A DNA stretch of 64,000 nucleotides from NCBI RefSeq assembly GCF_003725335.1, contig NZ_QIBY01000002.1, positions 62,001 through 126,000 of the forward strand, given 5' to 3'. This DNA comes from Parvibacter caecicola. Lineage in GTDB: Bacteria > Actinomycetota > Coriobacteriia > Coriobacteriales > Eggerthellaceae. The position numbers and the translations under genes are program-made. The notes under the pieces are model-generated. The model ran no database searches, was not told where the DNA came from, and worked only from the letters and a program-made list of their open reading frames with translations. Shown in pieces: positions 1-8,784 of the stretch (its first letter is position 1; every line of letters begins with the position of its first letter).

Positions 1-1156
1 CGCCGCTACGGTCCACTTCGCCGCTGGCCCCCAGTTCATACATGAGCCGGTGAAGCTCGGTGCGGTTGACGAAGATGCGGTCGGACCCCGGGGGCACCGG
101 ATCCATTGCCGTAGCGCCATCGGTGGCCGCAGCCGGCGCAGGCGCAGACGCGGGCGTGGCCCCTTCCCCGTCCTCCTGCGCATTGGCGACCCGGCCCCCC
201 TCGTCCGCCATCAATGAAGACACCGGCTGCCCTTTGCGCCCTTTGCGCCAGCGCACCACTCCCCCGGTAACGGCAGCGATGTTCTCGGTGGGTTGCACCT
301 TCACCAAAGGCGGCATCTGGTCGGTCATTTGGCCGCCGCCCTCAACGCCCCCCTCGGCCGCGTCCATCCAATGGCCGGAAATCCGGTTGTAGAAGCGCCC
401 CCAGGCGCGGCGCATTTGGGCCCCTGGCGAGTTGTCGCGGTCGCGGGCAGTTTTGCCCACCGGCACGTGCACCTTGCGGGCGATGAAACGGAACGGCTTC
501 TTCATCGCATGGGTTACCACGTCGCTGTAGTCGCGGGCGGGGCGGGTGCGCCAACCAAACGCCAGCGCCGCATAGCGGATGACCAGCACCACGCCGGCGC
601 ACAACAGGGCGTTCACGCTGGGAAGAATGTTGGAAGTGTCCAGCACGCAGTACAGGGTGCAGCCCAAAATGGCAGCACTGCCATAAATGGGACCAGCCTG
701 GAATGCAGCGGGGCGCCGGCTCATCAGCACGTCGCGCAGGATGCCGCCGCCCACAGCGGTAAGGGTGCCCAAGATGATGGAGGGCACTACCCCCAGCCCC
801 GCCGACATACTTTTGCCGGAACCGATGATGCACCAGGAGGCCACCGACAGGTTGTCCAGCAGGTCCACCAGCGGATCGAGGTAAGTGGCCAGGCGGCCGA
901 AATAAAACACGATGATGCTGGCGATGACGCAGGCCACCAAAAGCGACGGGTTCTGGAAGGCGTAGATGCCGTAATCCTGCAGCAGCAAATCGCGCATCAT
1001 GCCGCCGCCCATACCGGTCACGCAGGCGATGAACGCACAGCCGAACACGTCGTAGCGGGCCCGTACTGCCGACATAGCGCCGGACAGACCACCGGTCATG
1101 ACGGCCAGAAACTCCAGCCAGTAGGGCATCGATATGGCTACTTCAAGCTCACCCAT
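1..1156 (-). CDS. TRIC/UPF0126-type membrane channel protein, C-terminus cut by window edge
   Basis: The N-terminal half is a run of hydrophobic helices with glycine-rich repeats (TGGLSGAMSAVRARYDVFG, then TGMGGGMMRDLLL and, one repeat later, TAVGGGILRDVL). This is the duplicated pattern of the UPF0126/TRIC cation-channel family (YvgT/YicG type). Family members are normally about 200 residues. Here about 385 codons are visible and the frame still runs off the left edge, so there is a long basic, Pro/Ala-rich cytosolic tail after residue ~210. I chose the ATG that overlaps the stop of the upstream phospholipase-like gene by 8 bases (ATGGGTGA), which implies translational coupling. A second in-frame ATG lies 9 codons further in. 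The cargo ion is not deducible from the sequence. Confidence 0.8.
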   Translation of the reverse strand, partial: MGELEVAISMPYWLEFLAVMTGGLSGAMSAVRARYDVFGCAFIACVTGMGGGMMRDLLLQDYGIYAFQNPSLLVACVIASIIVFYFGRLATYLDPLVDLLDNLSVASWCIIGSGKSMSAGLGVVPSIILGTLTAVGGGILRDVLMSRRPAAFQAGPIYGSAAILGCTLYCVLDTSNILPSVNALLCAGVVLVIRYAALAFGWRTRPARDYSDVVTHAMKKPFRFIARKVHVPVGKTARDRDNSPGAQMRRAWGRFYNRISGHWMDAAEGGVEGGGQMTDQMPPLVKVQPTENIAAVTGGVVRWRKGRKGQPVSSLMADEGGRVANAQEDGEGATPASAPAPAAATDGATAMDPVPPGSDRIFVNRTELHRLMYELGASGEVDRSG

Positions 1157-2114
1157 GGTCTTCCACCGAAACAATCATGGCCCGCGTGGGGCGGCCGGAG
1201 AAGTTGATGCTGTCGGTCAGGCGAAACGCCGCCTCCTCGTCGAAGCCCTCGCCTGCCACCACGGCCGCGTCCGCCTGAGCAAGCGCCAAGGCCCGCTCGT
1301 ACAAATCGAAGAAGCTAGCGGTGGACTCCCCCTCCAGGAAGGGGTCGCGCCACGCCGTACGCTGGCTGTTGGCGAAAGGGCTGTCTTCCAATTGGATATC
1401 CCGGTGCGACATGGCCTTCAAGAACGAATAGGGGCGCACCAGCCGTTCCAGCGATGCCAGCACCTCCCGCTTCAATCCGCGCGGGGAATACAGCCCCCGC
1501 AGCGCCAGGCGATGGGCGCCCACCGCGGCGGCAAAGGCCTCGGGCGCCACGGCCATCTGGAAAACATCAGCCGCAACCTGCGCGTACATCTGGGAAATGG
1601 GGGCCAGCACCTCGGGCGAGCCGTGCAATATGCGCTCGGCGGGGTTGAAGGTGGCAATGGTCTGCCCGAGCCGCTTCCACAGCACCAGCTCGTCCAGCTC
1701 GCTCTCGATGAGGGCGTGCACCTCGTGCCCCTGGCTTGCATCCAGCCCCTCTACGCCGGCATCGCACAGCTGGTACTGCTGGGCGTACACAAAGGGGTGC
1801 ACCGTGCGGTCGAGGCGCCAGTGGGCGGCAAACCCCAGCACATAGGCGCGGGCGATGGCCCCTTGTTCGCCGGAAAACACGGCAGCGGCCTGGCGAAATG
1901 CGGGCAACAGCTCGGCCGGATCGGCCCGATGCATCAGCGCCCCCAGCCGCACCGCCGGAGCATGCAGCGGATTCAGCGCCACATAAAACAGCGGGTCGGG
2001 GCCCTGATTGCCCAGCAAGAAGGCGTCCGACTCTTCCTTGGTGGAGCCCACAAGAAAGCCCACACGGCCCAGCAGGTCGTTTCCAAAAGCATCGTGGGTG
2101 ATGATGGCGGGCAT
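1149..2114 (-). CDS. zinc-dependent phospholipase C domain protein
   Basis: A 321-residue protein resembling the PF00882 zinc-dependent phospholipase C fold found as conserved hypothetical proteins in Coriobacteriia and Firmicutes. It opens MPAIITHDAFGNDLLGRVG and later has a His-rich helical core (GFAAHWRLDRTVHPFVY, EVHALIESELDELV). The scattered His/Asp/Glu residues are consistent with metal binding. An in-frame extension upstream overlaps the MBL gene and is not used, because this ATG has a purine-rich GGGAAG site just before it. It is the fourth gene of the recJ-rel-MBL run and overlaps the next gene. There is no signal peptide, so it may not be a secreted lipase; substrate unknown. Confidence 0.75.
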   Translation of the reverse strand: MPAIITHDAFGNDLLGRVGFLVGSTKEESDAFLLGNQGPDPLFYVALNPLHAPAVRLGALMHRADPAELLPAFRQAAAVFSGEQGAIARAYVLGFAAHWRLDRTVHPFVYAQQYQLCDAGVEGLDASQGHEVHALIESELDELVLWKRLGQTIATFNPAERILHGSPEVLAPISQMYAQVAADVFQMAVAPEAFAAAVGAHRLALRGLYSPRGLKREVLASLERLVRPYSFLKAMSHRDIQLEDSPFANSQRTAWRDPFLEGESTASFFDLYERALALAQADAAVVAGEGFDEEAAFRLTDSINFSGRPTRAMIVSVEDHG

Positions 2115-2148
2115 GGCGGCACTTCCCTTGCGAACCAGCGGCCGAGGG

Positions 2149-2829
2149 CTAATTGGCCGGTTCGGCGCCGAAGCGGGCGAACACCCGGCGCCGCTCGGCA
2201 CCGATGGTGGTGAGGTCGTTATGGCCCGGCAGCACCGCCGTGTCGTCGGGCAAGGCCGCCAGCTTCTTGATGGAGGCCCGCATCTCTTCCATGGAGCCGC
2301 CCTCGAAATCGGTACGGCCCACGGTGCCCGCGAAAAGCGTGTCGCCGGAAATGAGCACCGGCAATCCCCCTTCATGGTTGCCGAACTGCGGAATGAGGAA
2401 CAGGCAGATGGAGCCCTTGGTATGGCCGGGGGTGGAAATGACCTTCCAGGGCATATGGCCCACGGTTACCACCGAGCCGTTGGCCACCGTCTCGTCCACC
2501 GGGCAGGGCTCGCAGGCCTCCACGTAGGTGCCGTCTTGTGGCGCCTCGATCACCGGCGCGTCCACCGCCGAAGCGTACACCTTCGCGCCCGTGGCGGCCC
2601 GCAGCTGGGCGGCAGCGCCGATGTGGTCGTTGTGGAAATGGGTGAGCACAATGGCGTCGAGCTTTTTGCCCTCAAGGGCGGCGATGATGGTTTCCGGCTC
2701 GCAGGAAGGGTCTACCACCAGGGTGCCCGCACCGTCGGAGATGATGTAGGTGTTGTTCTGCAGCGGCCCCAAAACCAGGTACTTCACATCAATGCACAAG
2801 CCGCTGACCTCGTACAACGTAGGCTTCAT
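2149..2829 (-). CDS. MBL-fold metallo-hydrolase (glyoxalase II-like)
   Basis: A 226-residue metallo-beta-lactamase fold hydrolase. The metal-binding signature THFHNDHIG is present near residue 62. A second His lies in STPGHTKGSICLF, an Asp in ISGDTLFAGTVGRTD and a last His in VLPGHNDLTT. This spacing matches the small glyoxalase II/YcbL-type subgroup, which hydrolyses thioesters such as S-lactoylglutathione or a substitute thiol. The ATG directly abuts the stop codon of rel (TAGATG), so the two are translated from one message. In Gram-positive bacteria a similar hydrolase often follows rel and dtd. The exact substrate cannot be read from the sequence. Confidence 0.85.
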   Translation of the reverse strand: MKPTLYEVSGLCIDVKYLVLGPLQNNTYIISDGAGTLVVDPSCEPETIIAALEGKKLDAIVLTHFHNDHIGAAAQLRAATGAKVYASAVDAPVIEAPQDGTYVEACEPCPVDETVANGSVVTVGHMPWKVISTPGHTKGSICLFLIPQFGNHEGGLPVLISGDTLFAGTVGRTDFEGGSMEEMRASIKKLAALPDDTAVLPGHNDLTTIGAERRRVFARFGAEPAN

Positions 2830-5244
2830 CTACTTAACCCCTTTCTGGCCCGGCACCATGCGACGGGCATCGAACACACCGTCCAGCTCGCTGAGGTGCT
2901 TCGTTATCCAGTCGATGTTGTTCAGGTCGGACACCTGGAACAGAAAGCGCATCTCCACCACGCCGTCGCGGTGGGTGGTTGTGGAACACGATAGCACGTT
3001 GGCCGCCGCCTCCGAAAACACTCTGGTAACGTCAAGCAGCAGATTCATGCGGTCCAGCGCCTCGATGTAAAGCTCCACCTGGTAGGTGGTGTCTTTGGGG
3101 CGACTGCCCTCCCAGGCCACCTCGATAATGCGCTCGGGGTGCTGCTTGAGCGATATGGCATTGGGGCAGTCGGCCCGGTGCACCGAAACGCCGCGGCCGC
3201 GGGTGACGAAGCCCAAAATCTCGTCCCCCGGCACCGGATTGCAGCAACGGGACAGGCGCACCAAAACGTCGTCCACCCCCTTCACCACAATGCCATTGGA
3301 AGAGTGGGTCTCGTGCTTCTTGGGCCGCTTCACCGACGTGATCATGGGGGCCATGACGCCGGTGGAGGTGGCCGAAGCCCCCAGCTGGGGCTTCTCCGAT
3401 TCCTCCGTGGCGCGGTCCACCAAAATCTTCAGCAGCCGGTTGGCCACGTGCTGGGCGCTCTCCTTGCCGGTGCCGATGTTCACCAGCATGTCATCGGCAT
3501 CGCGGAAGCCCATGGCCTCCGCCACCGCCTTCAACGCCCGAATGGATTGGGCGTTGGAGATGCCCAGCCCGTGCTTGCGCATCTCGCGGGAAAGGCGGTC
3601 GCGCCCCATCTGGATGTCGTCAGAGCGGGTTACCTTCGAGAAGTAGGAGCGGATCTTCGACCGGGCCGAAGGGGTTTTCACCATGGTCAGCCAGTCGCGG
3701 GAGGGGTTGGCGCTCTTTTGGGTGAGCACCTCCACGCGGTCGCCCACCTGCAGCTCGTAGGACAAGGGCACGATGGCGCCGTTTACCTTGGCCCCCACGC
3801 AGTGGTTGCCCACCTCGGTGTGGATGGCATAGGCGAAGTCCACCGGCGTGGCGCCGGCCCGCAGGCTCATCACCTCGCCTTTCGGGGTGAACACGAACAC
3901 TTCCGTCTCATCCAGGTCCATCTTCAGCGACTTCAAAAACTCGCGGGAGTCTTCGGTTTCGTCCTGCCAGTCCACCATCTGCCGCAGCCACGCCAGCTGC
4001 TGGTCCAGCGCGTCGGCCGAGCCCTTTCCGCCGCCCTCTTTGTAGCGCCAGTGGGCAGCCACGCCGTATTCGCTGGCCCGGTGCATGTCTTCGGTGCGAA
4101 TCTGCACCTCCAGCGGCCGGCCCGCCGGCCCCATCACCGTGGTGTGGAGGCTCTGGTACATGTTGAACTTCGGCATGGCGATGTAGTCTTTGAAGCGGCC
4201 GGGCATCGGGTGCCACAAGGTGTGCACCGCCCCCAGCGCCGAATAGCAGTCCTTCACCGTCTTCACGATGATGCGCACGGCAATGAGGTCGTAGATTTCC
4301 GAGAAGCCCTTGCCCTTCTTCGACATCTTCTGGTAGATGGAGTACAGGTGCTTGGGGCGCCCCATGATCTGGGCGTGGATACCCACTTTCTCCATCTCGC
4401 CCTTCAGCACGTCTATCACGTTGCCCAGATACTCCTCGCGCTTGGCGCGCGACTCGGTGACCATGCGGGACACCTGCTTGTACTTGTTGGGCTCCAGGTA
4501 GAAAAACGATAGGTCCTCCAGCTCCCACTTCACCGAATTGATGCCCAACCGGTGGGCGATGGGGGCGTAGATTTCCAAGGTTTCGCGGGCCTTGAAAATG
4601 CGCCGGTCTTCCCGCAGGGCCGACAGCGTGCGCATGTTGTGCAGCCGGTCGGCCAGCTTAATCACAATGACGCGGATGTCTTTGCTCATGGCCACGAACA
4701 TCTTGCGAATGGTGGCGGCCTGCTCGTCGGAGAGGCTCTCCACCTCGATGCGGGTGATCTTGGTAACCCCTTCCACCAGCTGGCGCACCTGGGGGTTGAA
4801 CAGCCGCTCCACATCTTGGGCAGTGGCGTCGGTGTCTTCCACGGTGTCGTGCAGCAGCGCGGCGCAGATGGTTTCGGCGTCCATGCGCAAATCGGCCAGG
4901 ATAAGGGCCACCTCTACCGGGTGCAGCACGAAGGGCTCGCCGGACTTGCGCTTCTGGCCGGCGTGCTTTTCGCTGGCGAATTGGAAGGCGCGGGCCAGCA
5001 TAGTCTCTTCTTCGGGGGAAAGGTAGTCGGCGGTGAGCTCCTGCAGCTCGGCGAAGCGGGCCTCGGGGGTGACGGGGGCATCGGCGTCGTTGCGATTCAG
5101 GCCCGGCACCGGCTTGGCCGCGCTTTCCGGCCGGCCGATGAGGTTGTCCACTGTTTGCCGCGTGGCCACGCCGATGGGCACCTGCCCGGGCGCCGTGACG
5201 CCTTCGTTCCCCGGGGCGGGATTCTGCGATACATCAGCGCTCAT
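2830..5244 (-). CDS. rel: bifunctional (p)ppGpp synthetase/hydrolase Rel
   Basis: Makes and degrades the stringent-response alarmones from ATP and GDP/GTP. Domain order is the classic long RSH layout: HD hydrolase (ALLHDTVEDT intact), synthetase (EIYDLIAVRI, RFKDYIAMPK, YQSLHTTVMG), TGS (VFVFTPKGEV), helical/zinc-finger region with RLSRCCNPVPGD and HRADCPN, and a C-terminal ACT domain. The RFKD motif is the bifunctional Rel/SpoT version rather than the EXDD of mono-functional RelA, and the HD motif is intact, so both activities are expected. Length 804 aa is normal. I used ATG-AGC, which has AAGGAGG seven bases upstream, instead of a GTG three codons earlier that overlaps this site. It follows the recJ fusion gene by 45 bp. 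Confidence 0.95.
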   Translation of the reverse strand: MSADVSQNPAPGNEGVTAPGQVPIGVATRQTVDNLIGRPESAAKPVPGLNRNDADAPVTPEARFAELQELTADYLSPEEETMLARAFQFASEKHAGQKRKSGEPFVLHPVEVALILADLRMDAETICAALLHDTVEDTDATAQDVERLFNPQVRQLVEGVTKITRIEVESLSDEQAATIRKMFVAMSKDIRVIVIKLADRLHNMRTLSALREDRRIFKARETLEIYAPIAHRLGINSVKWELEDLSFFYLEPNKYKQVSRMVTESRAKREEYLGNVIDVLKGEMEKVGIHAQIMGRPKHLYSIYQKMSKKGKGFSEIYDLIAVRIIVKTVKDCYSALGAVHTLWHPMPGRFKDYIAMPKFNMYQSLHTTVMGPAGRPLEVQIRTEDMHRASEYGVAAHWRYKEGGGKGSADALDQQLAWLRQMVDWQDETEDSREFLKSLKMDLDETEVFVFTPKGEVMSLRAGATPVDFAYAIHTEVGNHCVGAKVNGAIVPLSYELQVGDRVEVLTQKSANPSRDWLTMVKTPSARSKIRSYFSKVTRSDDIQMGRDRLSREMRKHGLGISNAQSIRALKAVAEAMGFRDADDMLVNIGTGKESAQHVANRLLKILVDRATEESEKPQLGASATSTGVMAPMITSVKRPKKHETHSSNGIVVKGVDDVLVRLSRCCNPVPGDEILGFVTRGRGVSVHRADCPNAISLKQHPERIIEVAWEGSRPKDTTYQVELYIEALDRMNLLLDVTRVFSEAAANVLSCSTTTHRDGVVEMRFLFQVSDLNNIDWITKHLSELDGVFDARRMVPGQKGVK

Positions 5245-5289
5245 GCGCCGCACCTCCTTACCAAGCCGCTTCGGGCGTGAACTTGCATC

Positions 5290-8200
5290 CTACCAGTTGG
5301 ACGGCAGCACGCCGGGCACAATGGGGTGGGAGACGCGAATCGTCAGCCCCTGGGAATCACAGGCCAAGGCCCACGCGCGGAAGGCCTCGAACACCGAGCG
5401 CTCCCCCAGCCCCTCGCTGTAGCGCACCGAGTCGGTGAGCTCCACGCGGCCCGCCTCCTCGTTAACCCGCACGAAGTAGGCAGCCGGCTGGCCCCCGGCG
5501 GAGGCGCGGCCGGCCGGCTGCACGTCGATGAGCCCCAGCTCGGTGAACACCTTGAGGCCGCAAGCCACCGATGCCGGGCTTACTTCCTTGAAGCCGGCGG
5601 AGGCTTGGGCCGCCAGATCGTCGGGGTCGAGCGGGAAGGGGTTGCCCGGCTGTTGCCGCTGCCGCAGCCGCAGCTGGCGGTACACCTGGGCCATCACGTC
5701 GTGGTCGGGGGTGGCCTCCCGCAGGATGCCTTCGTTGATAGCGATGTCGCGCTGGCCGAACAGAAGATGGATGGTGGCAGGGTTTCCATCGCGGCCGGCC
5801 CGGCCGCTCATCTGGTTGAATTCCACCTCGTTGAAAGGCAGGTGGTACAGCACCACGTGGCGGATGTTGGGAATGTCCACCCCTTCGCCAAACGCAGAGG
5901 TGGCCACCAGCACCAGCAGGTCGTCGTTGCGGAACAGCTCCTCGATGCGCTTGCGCTCGGCCCGGGAAAGGCCGGCGTTGTAAAAGCCGATGAGGGGCGC
6001 CAGCTGGGGCACCTTCTTGCGCAAAAGCCGCGCCAGGGCGATGGACTGCTGGCGGGAGTTCACGTACACCACCGTCTTCTCGCCGGAAGCCACGATGTTG
6101 GCCAGGTAATCGTCGCGGTTGCGAATGTTGCGCTGGTCGTCCAGCCGCAGGTTCTCGCGACAGGTGTTGTCGATCACCCGCTCTTCCAGCGGCAACTGGG
6201 CATCGATGTCGCCGGCCACCTCGGCAGGGGCGGTGGCGGTAAGAGCCAGCACCGTGGGGTTGCCCAGCTTGGCGATGGCCATGCCCAGCTGAGTGTAAGC
6301 GGTGCGCTGCCCCGCCTTCGCCAGGCCGATGTGATGGGCCTCGTCCACCACCACAAAGCCCACGCGCCCGCTTTCGGCGAACTGATCGGCATGCAGCACG
6401 AAGAATTCCGGAGTGGTAAGCACGATATCCACCGCCCCCGTTGCCAGGCCGCCCCAGGCTTGCTGCCGCTCTTCACGGGTGCTCTCGCCATTGAGCACAA
6501 CACAGGTGATGCCGAATTGCAGCAGACTAGTGGCCAGGTGGAATGCCTGGTCGGCAATGAGGGCCCGTAGCGGATATACGAACACGCTGGCCATTTGGGA
6601 AGAAAGCGCCATAAGAGCGGCGTATACGGTAAAGGTGAGCGACTTGCCACGGCCGGTGGCCATCACCGCGAAGGTGGACTTGCCCGCCCGCAGCTGATCG
6701 AGCACATCCCGCTGCGACTGATGCAAGGGGCGCTGCCCGATGAGGGCGCAGATCAGCTCCTGCTCCAGGCCGTCGGGGTTCTCGCGCGCCATGGCCTCCC
6801 ACTTCGCACGGTTTTCCTTGAGCGAGGCCGCAGGGCCGGCAGCGTCGGGCTGGGGCTTTTCCGCATCGGCGCACAGCCGCTGGTCGTCTTCGGCGTACAG
6901 CCCCTCCAGCAATGTTTGGGCCTCCGGGTTCAGGCAGGCGCGCAGGGCGCAGCAGGTGCGGGCCGGCGCTAACGCCTTCAGCATGGCTTTCACCGAGAAG
7001 CGGCCGCGCCACTCGTCCACCTGCAGGGTGAAGGCGGCGTCCACCACTCCCTCGTTGGCCATCAGCTCGTCGATATCATCGCAATGGAACATGATGCCCG
7101 CCACCACCACGCGCCCGTCGGTGAGGCCGCAGGAGAAGTGGTTCTTGTCGGCCCCCACCGCCCGCGGGTTCACCAGCGTCACGTTGCGGGCCATGTAGCA
7201 GGGCACCTGGTTGTCCTGGCCGAACGGCGCCAGCGCCTCTAGTTGCCGCACCGTTTCGATGGAGAGTTCCGGCAGCGCCACCAGGGCGTCTATCTGCACC
7301 AGGGGGTGGAAGGCCCCTTCCGGCAGCTGATCCATGTAGGCGCACAGCCGCTCGGCGAAGGCCTCCAGGTTGGCCACCGGCAGCGTGATGCCCACCGCCG
7401 CCTCATGGCCGCCGAAGCGGGTGAGCAGATCAGAGCAGGATTCCACCGCGGCGAACAGGTTCACCGAGCCCACGCTGCGACCCGAGCCGCGCGCCTCGTC
7501 CCCTTCGATGGTGAACAGGATAGCCGGCACGCCGTAGCGGTTCACCAGGCGGCTGGCCACGATGCCCTTCACCCCCTCGTGCCAACCTTCGCCGGCCACC
7601 ACCAGCGCCCGCTGGCCATGGTAGGTTTCAGCCGCTTGGGCCTGGGCCTGCTCGGACAGCTCCGCTTCGATGGTGCGGCGGGCGGTGTTCACCTCGTCCA
7701 ACCGCTGGGCCAGCGCGCAGGCGTCCGGGTAGCTGTCGGACATCAGCAAGTCCAGCGCCAGCTGGGCGTCCCCCATGCGGCCGGCGGCGTTCAGGCGCGG
7801 CACGATGGAGTAGGTGATGTTGGTGGCGGTAACCGGCATGGCCGATGGGCCGCAGATGCCCAACAGCGCCGCGATGCAGGGGCGCGGGTTCTCGTTGATG
7901 CGCCGCAGCCCTTCGGCCACAAGCGCGCGGTTCTCGCCGCGCATGGGCATGAGGTCGGCCACGGTGCCCAAGGTGGCAAGGTCGGTGTAGCTGCGCCACA
8001 GGTGCGGGTAACCGCGGCGGGCGCCCAAAATCTGCACCAGCTTGAGGGCCACCCCCACGCCGGCCAAAATGGAGCTTTCGCAGCCCTCCCCCATCTTCGG
8101 GTCGGCCACTGGCACCCCCTCGGGCACCAGGTCGGCCGCCTCGTGATGGTCGGTCACCGCCACCTGCACCCCATCGGCCACGATGGCGGCCACTTCCTCG

Positions 8201-8646
8201 CGGCAGGCGATGCCGCAGTCCACGGTAACAATGAGATCGGGCTCCAGCTGCTTCACCCGCTGATAGGCGGCCGCCGTGATGCCATAGCCTTCGTCGAAAC
8301 GGCGCGGGATGAAGGGGGTGGCCCTCGCCCCCAGCGCCCGCAGGCCGCGGGTGAGCACAGTGGTGGCGGAGATGCCGTCCAAATCGAAGTCGCCGAACAC
8401 CACGATGTGCTTGCGCCCGTCGATAGCACGGCCCACCACGTCGGCCACTTCGGAAAGCCCCGGTATCTCATAGGGATTGCGCCAGTCGCGCTCCAGCGAA
8501 GGGCTCATGAACTCTGCCGCCTGCTCGGGGGTTTCTATGCCGCGGGTGGCCAGGGTGGCGGCGATGAACCGCGGCAGCCCCAATGCCGAGGACAGCAGCG
8601 CCACCGTTTTCGGGCAGGCGTGCTTAATTGTGAACTGTGCGCCCAT
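5290..8646 (-). CDS. recJ: RecJ single-strand exonuclease fused to a RecQ-like DEAH helicase
   Basis: An 1118-residue fusion. The N-terminal half is RecJ: DHH motif DFDLDG (86-91), VDCG (142-145), DHHE (166-169), VADPKMG, and the DHHA1 motif FGGHEAAVG. RecJ degrades single-stranded DNA 5' to 3' in recombination and mismatch repair. The C-terminal half is a complete SF2 helicase: Walker A ATGRGKS (663-669), DEAH (768-771), ALTATA, SAFGEGVD and the motif VI stretch MSGRAGRDG. The helicase resembles RecQ but lacks an obvious RQC zinc site or HRDC domain. Ordinary RecJ proteins are about 560-800 residues. I start at the ATG with AAGG nine bases upstream. It is the first gene of the run leading into rel. 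Confidence 0.92.
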   Translation of the reverse strand: MGAQFTIKHACPKTVALLSSALGLPRFIAATLATRGIETPEQAAEFMSPSLERDWRNPYEIPGLSEVADVVGRAIDGRKHIVVFGDFDLDGISATTVLTRGLRALGARATPFIPRRFDEGYGITAAAYQRVKQLEPDLIVTVDCGIACREEVAAIVADGVQVAVTDHHEAADLVPEGVPVADPKMGEGCESSILAGVGVALKLVQILGARRGYPHLWRSYTDLATLGTVADLMPMRGENRALVAEGLRRINENPRPCIAALLGICGPSAMPVTATNITYSIVPRLNAAGRMGDAQLALDLLMSDSYPDACALAQRLDEVNTARRTIEAELSEQAQAQAAETYHGQRALVVAGEGWHEGVKGIVASRLVNRYGVPAILFTIEGDEARGSGRSVGSVNLFAAVESCSDLLTRFGGHEAAVGITLPVANLEAFAERLCAYMDQLPEGAFHPLVQIDALVALPELSIETVRQLEALAPFGQDNQVPCYMARNVTLVNPRAVGADKNHFSCGLTDGRVVVAGIMFHCDDIDELMANEGVVDAAFTLQVDEWRGRFSVKAMLKALAPARTCCALRACLNPEAQTLLEGLYAEDDQRLCADAEKPQPDAAGPAASLKENRAKWEAMARENPDGLEQELICALIGQRPLHQSQRDVLDQLRAGKSTFAVMATGRGKSLTFTVYAALMALSSQMASVFVYPLRALIADQAFHLATSLLQFGITCVVLNGESTREERQQAWGGLATGAVDIVLTTPEFFVLHADQFAESGRVGFVVVDEAHHIGLAKAGQRTAYTQLGMAIAKLGNPTVLALTATAPAEVAGDIDAQLPLEERVIDNTCRENLRLDDQRNIRNRDDYLANIVASGEKTVVYVNSRQQSIALARLLRKKVPQLAPLIGFYNAGLSRAERKRIEELFRNDDLLVLVATSAFGEGVDIPNIRHVVLYHLPFNEVEFNQMSGRAGRDGNPATIHLLFGQRDIAINEGILREATPDHDVMAQVYRQLRLRQRQQPGNPFPLDPDDLAAQASAGFKEVSPASVACGLKVFTELGLIDVQPAGRASAGGQPAAYFVRVNEEAGRVELTDSVRYSEGLGERSVFEAFRAWALACDSQGLTIRVSHPIVPGVLPSNW

Positions 8647-8784
8647 GGACAATTACCTTACATGCTTCGTGTCGTTTTTTGCTCAAGGGCATTTTCCCAC
8701 AAAGCAAGCGCCGCAAGCGCCATGCCGCCCGCTTTTTTGCAGGAATAGCACGGGCACTGCCAGACGCGCTGGCGCCAGCCTCCG

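Noticed and set aside
3139-4512. Long open frame on the plus strand opposite rel
   Set aside because: It mirrors the GC-rich coding strand, is His/Gly/Val-rich with no motif, and rel is certain on the other strand.
7243-8748. 501-codon plus-strand frame opposite the RecJ fusion
   Set aside because: His/Gln/Gly-rich shadow translation over an unmistakable RecJ domain.
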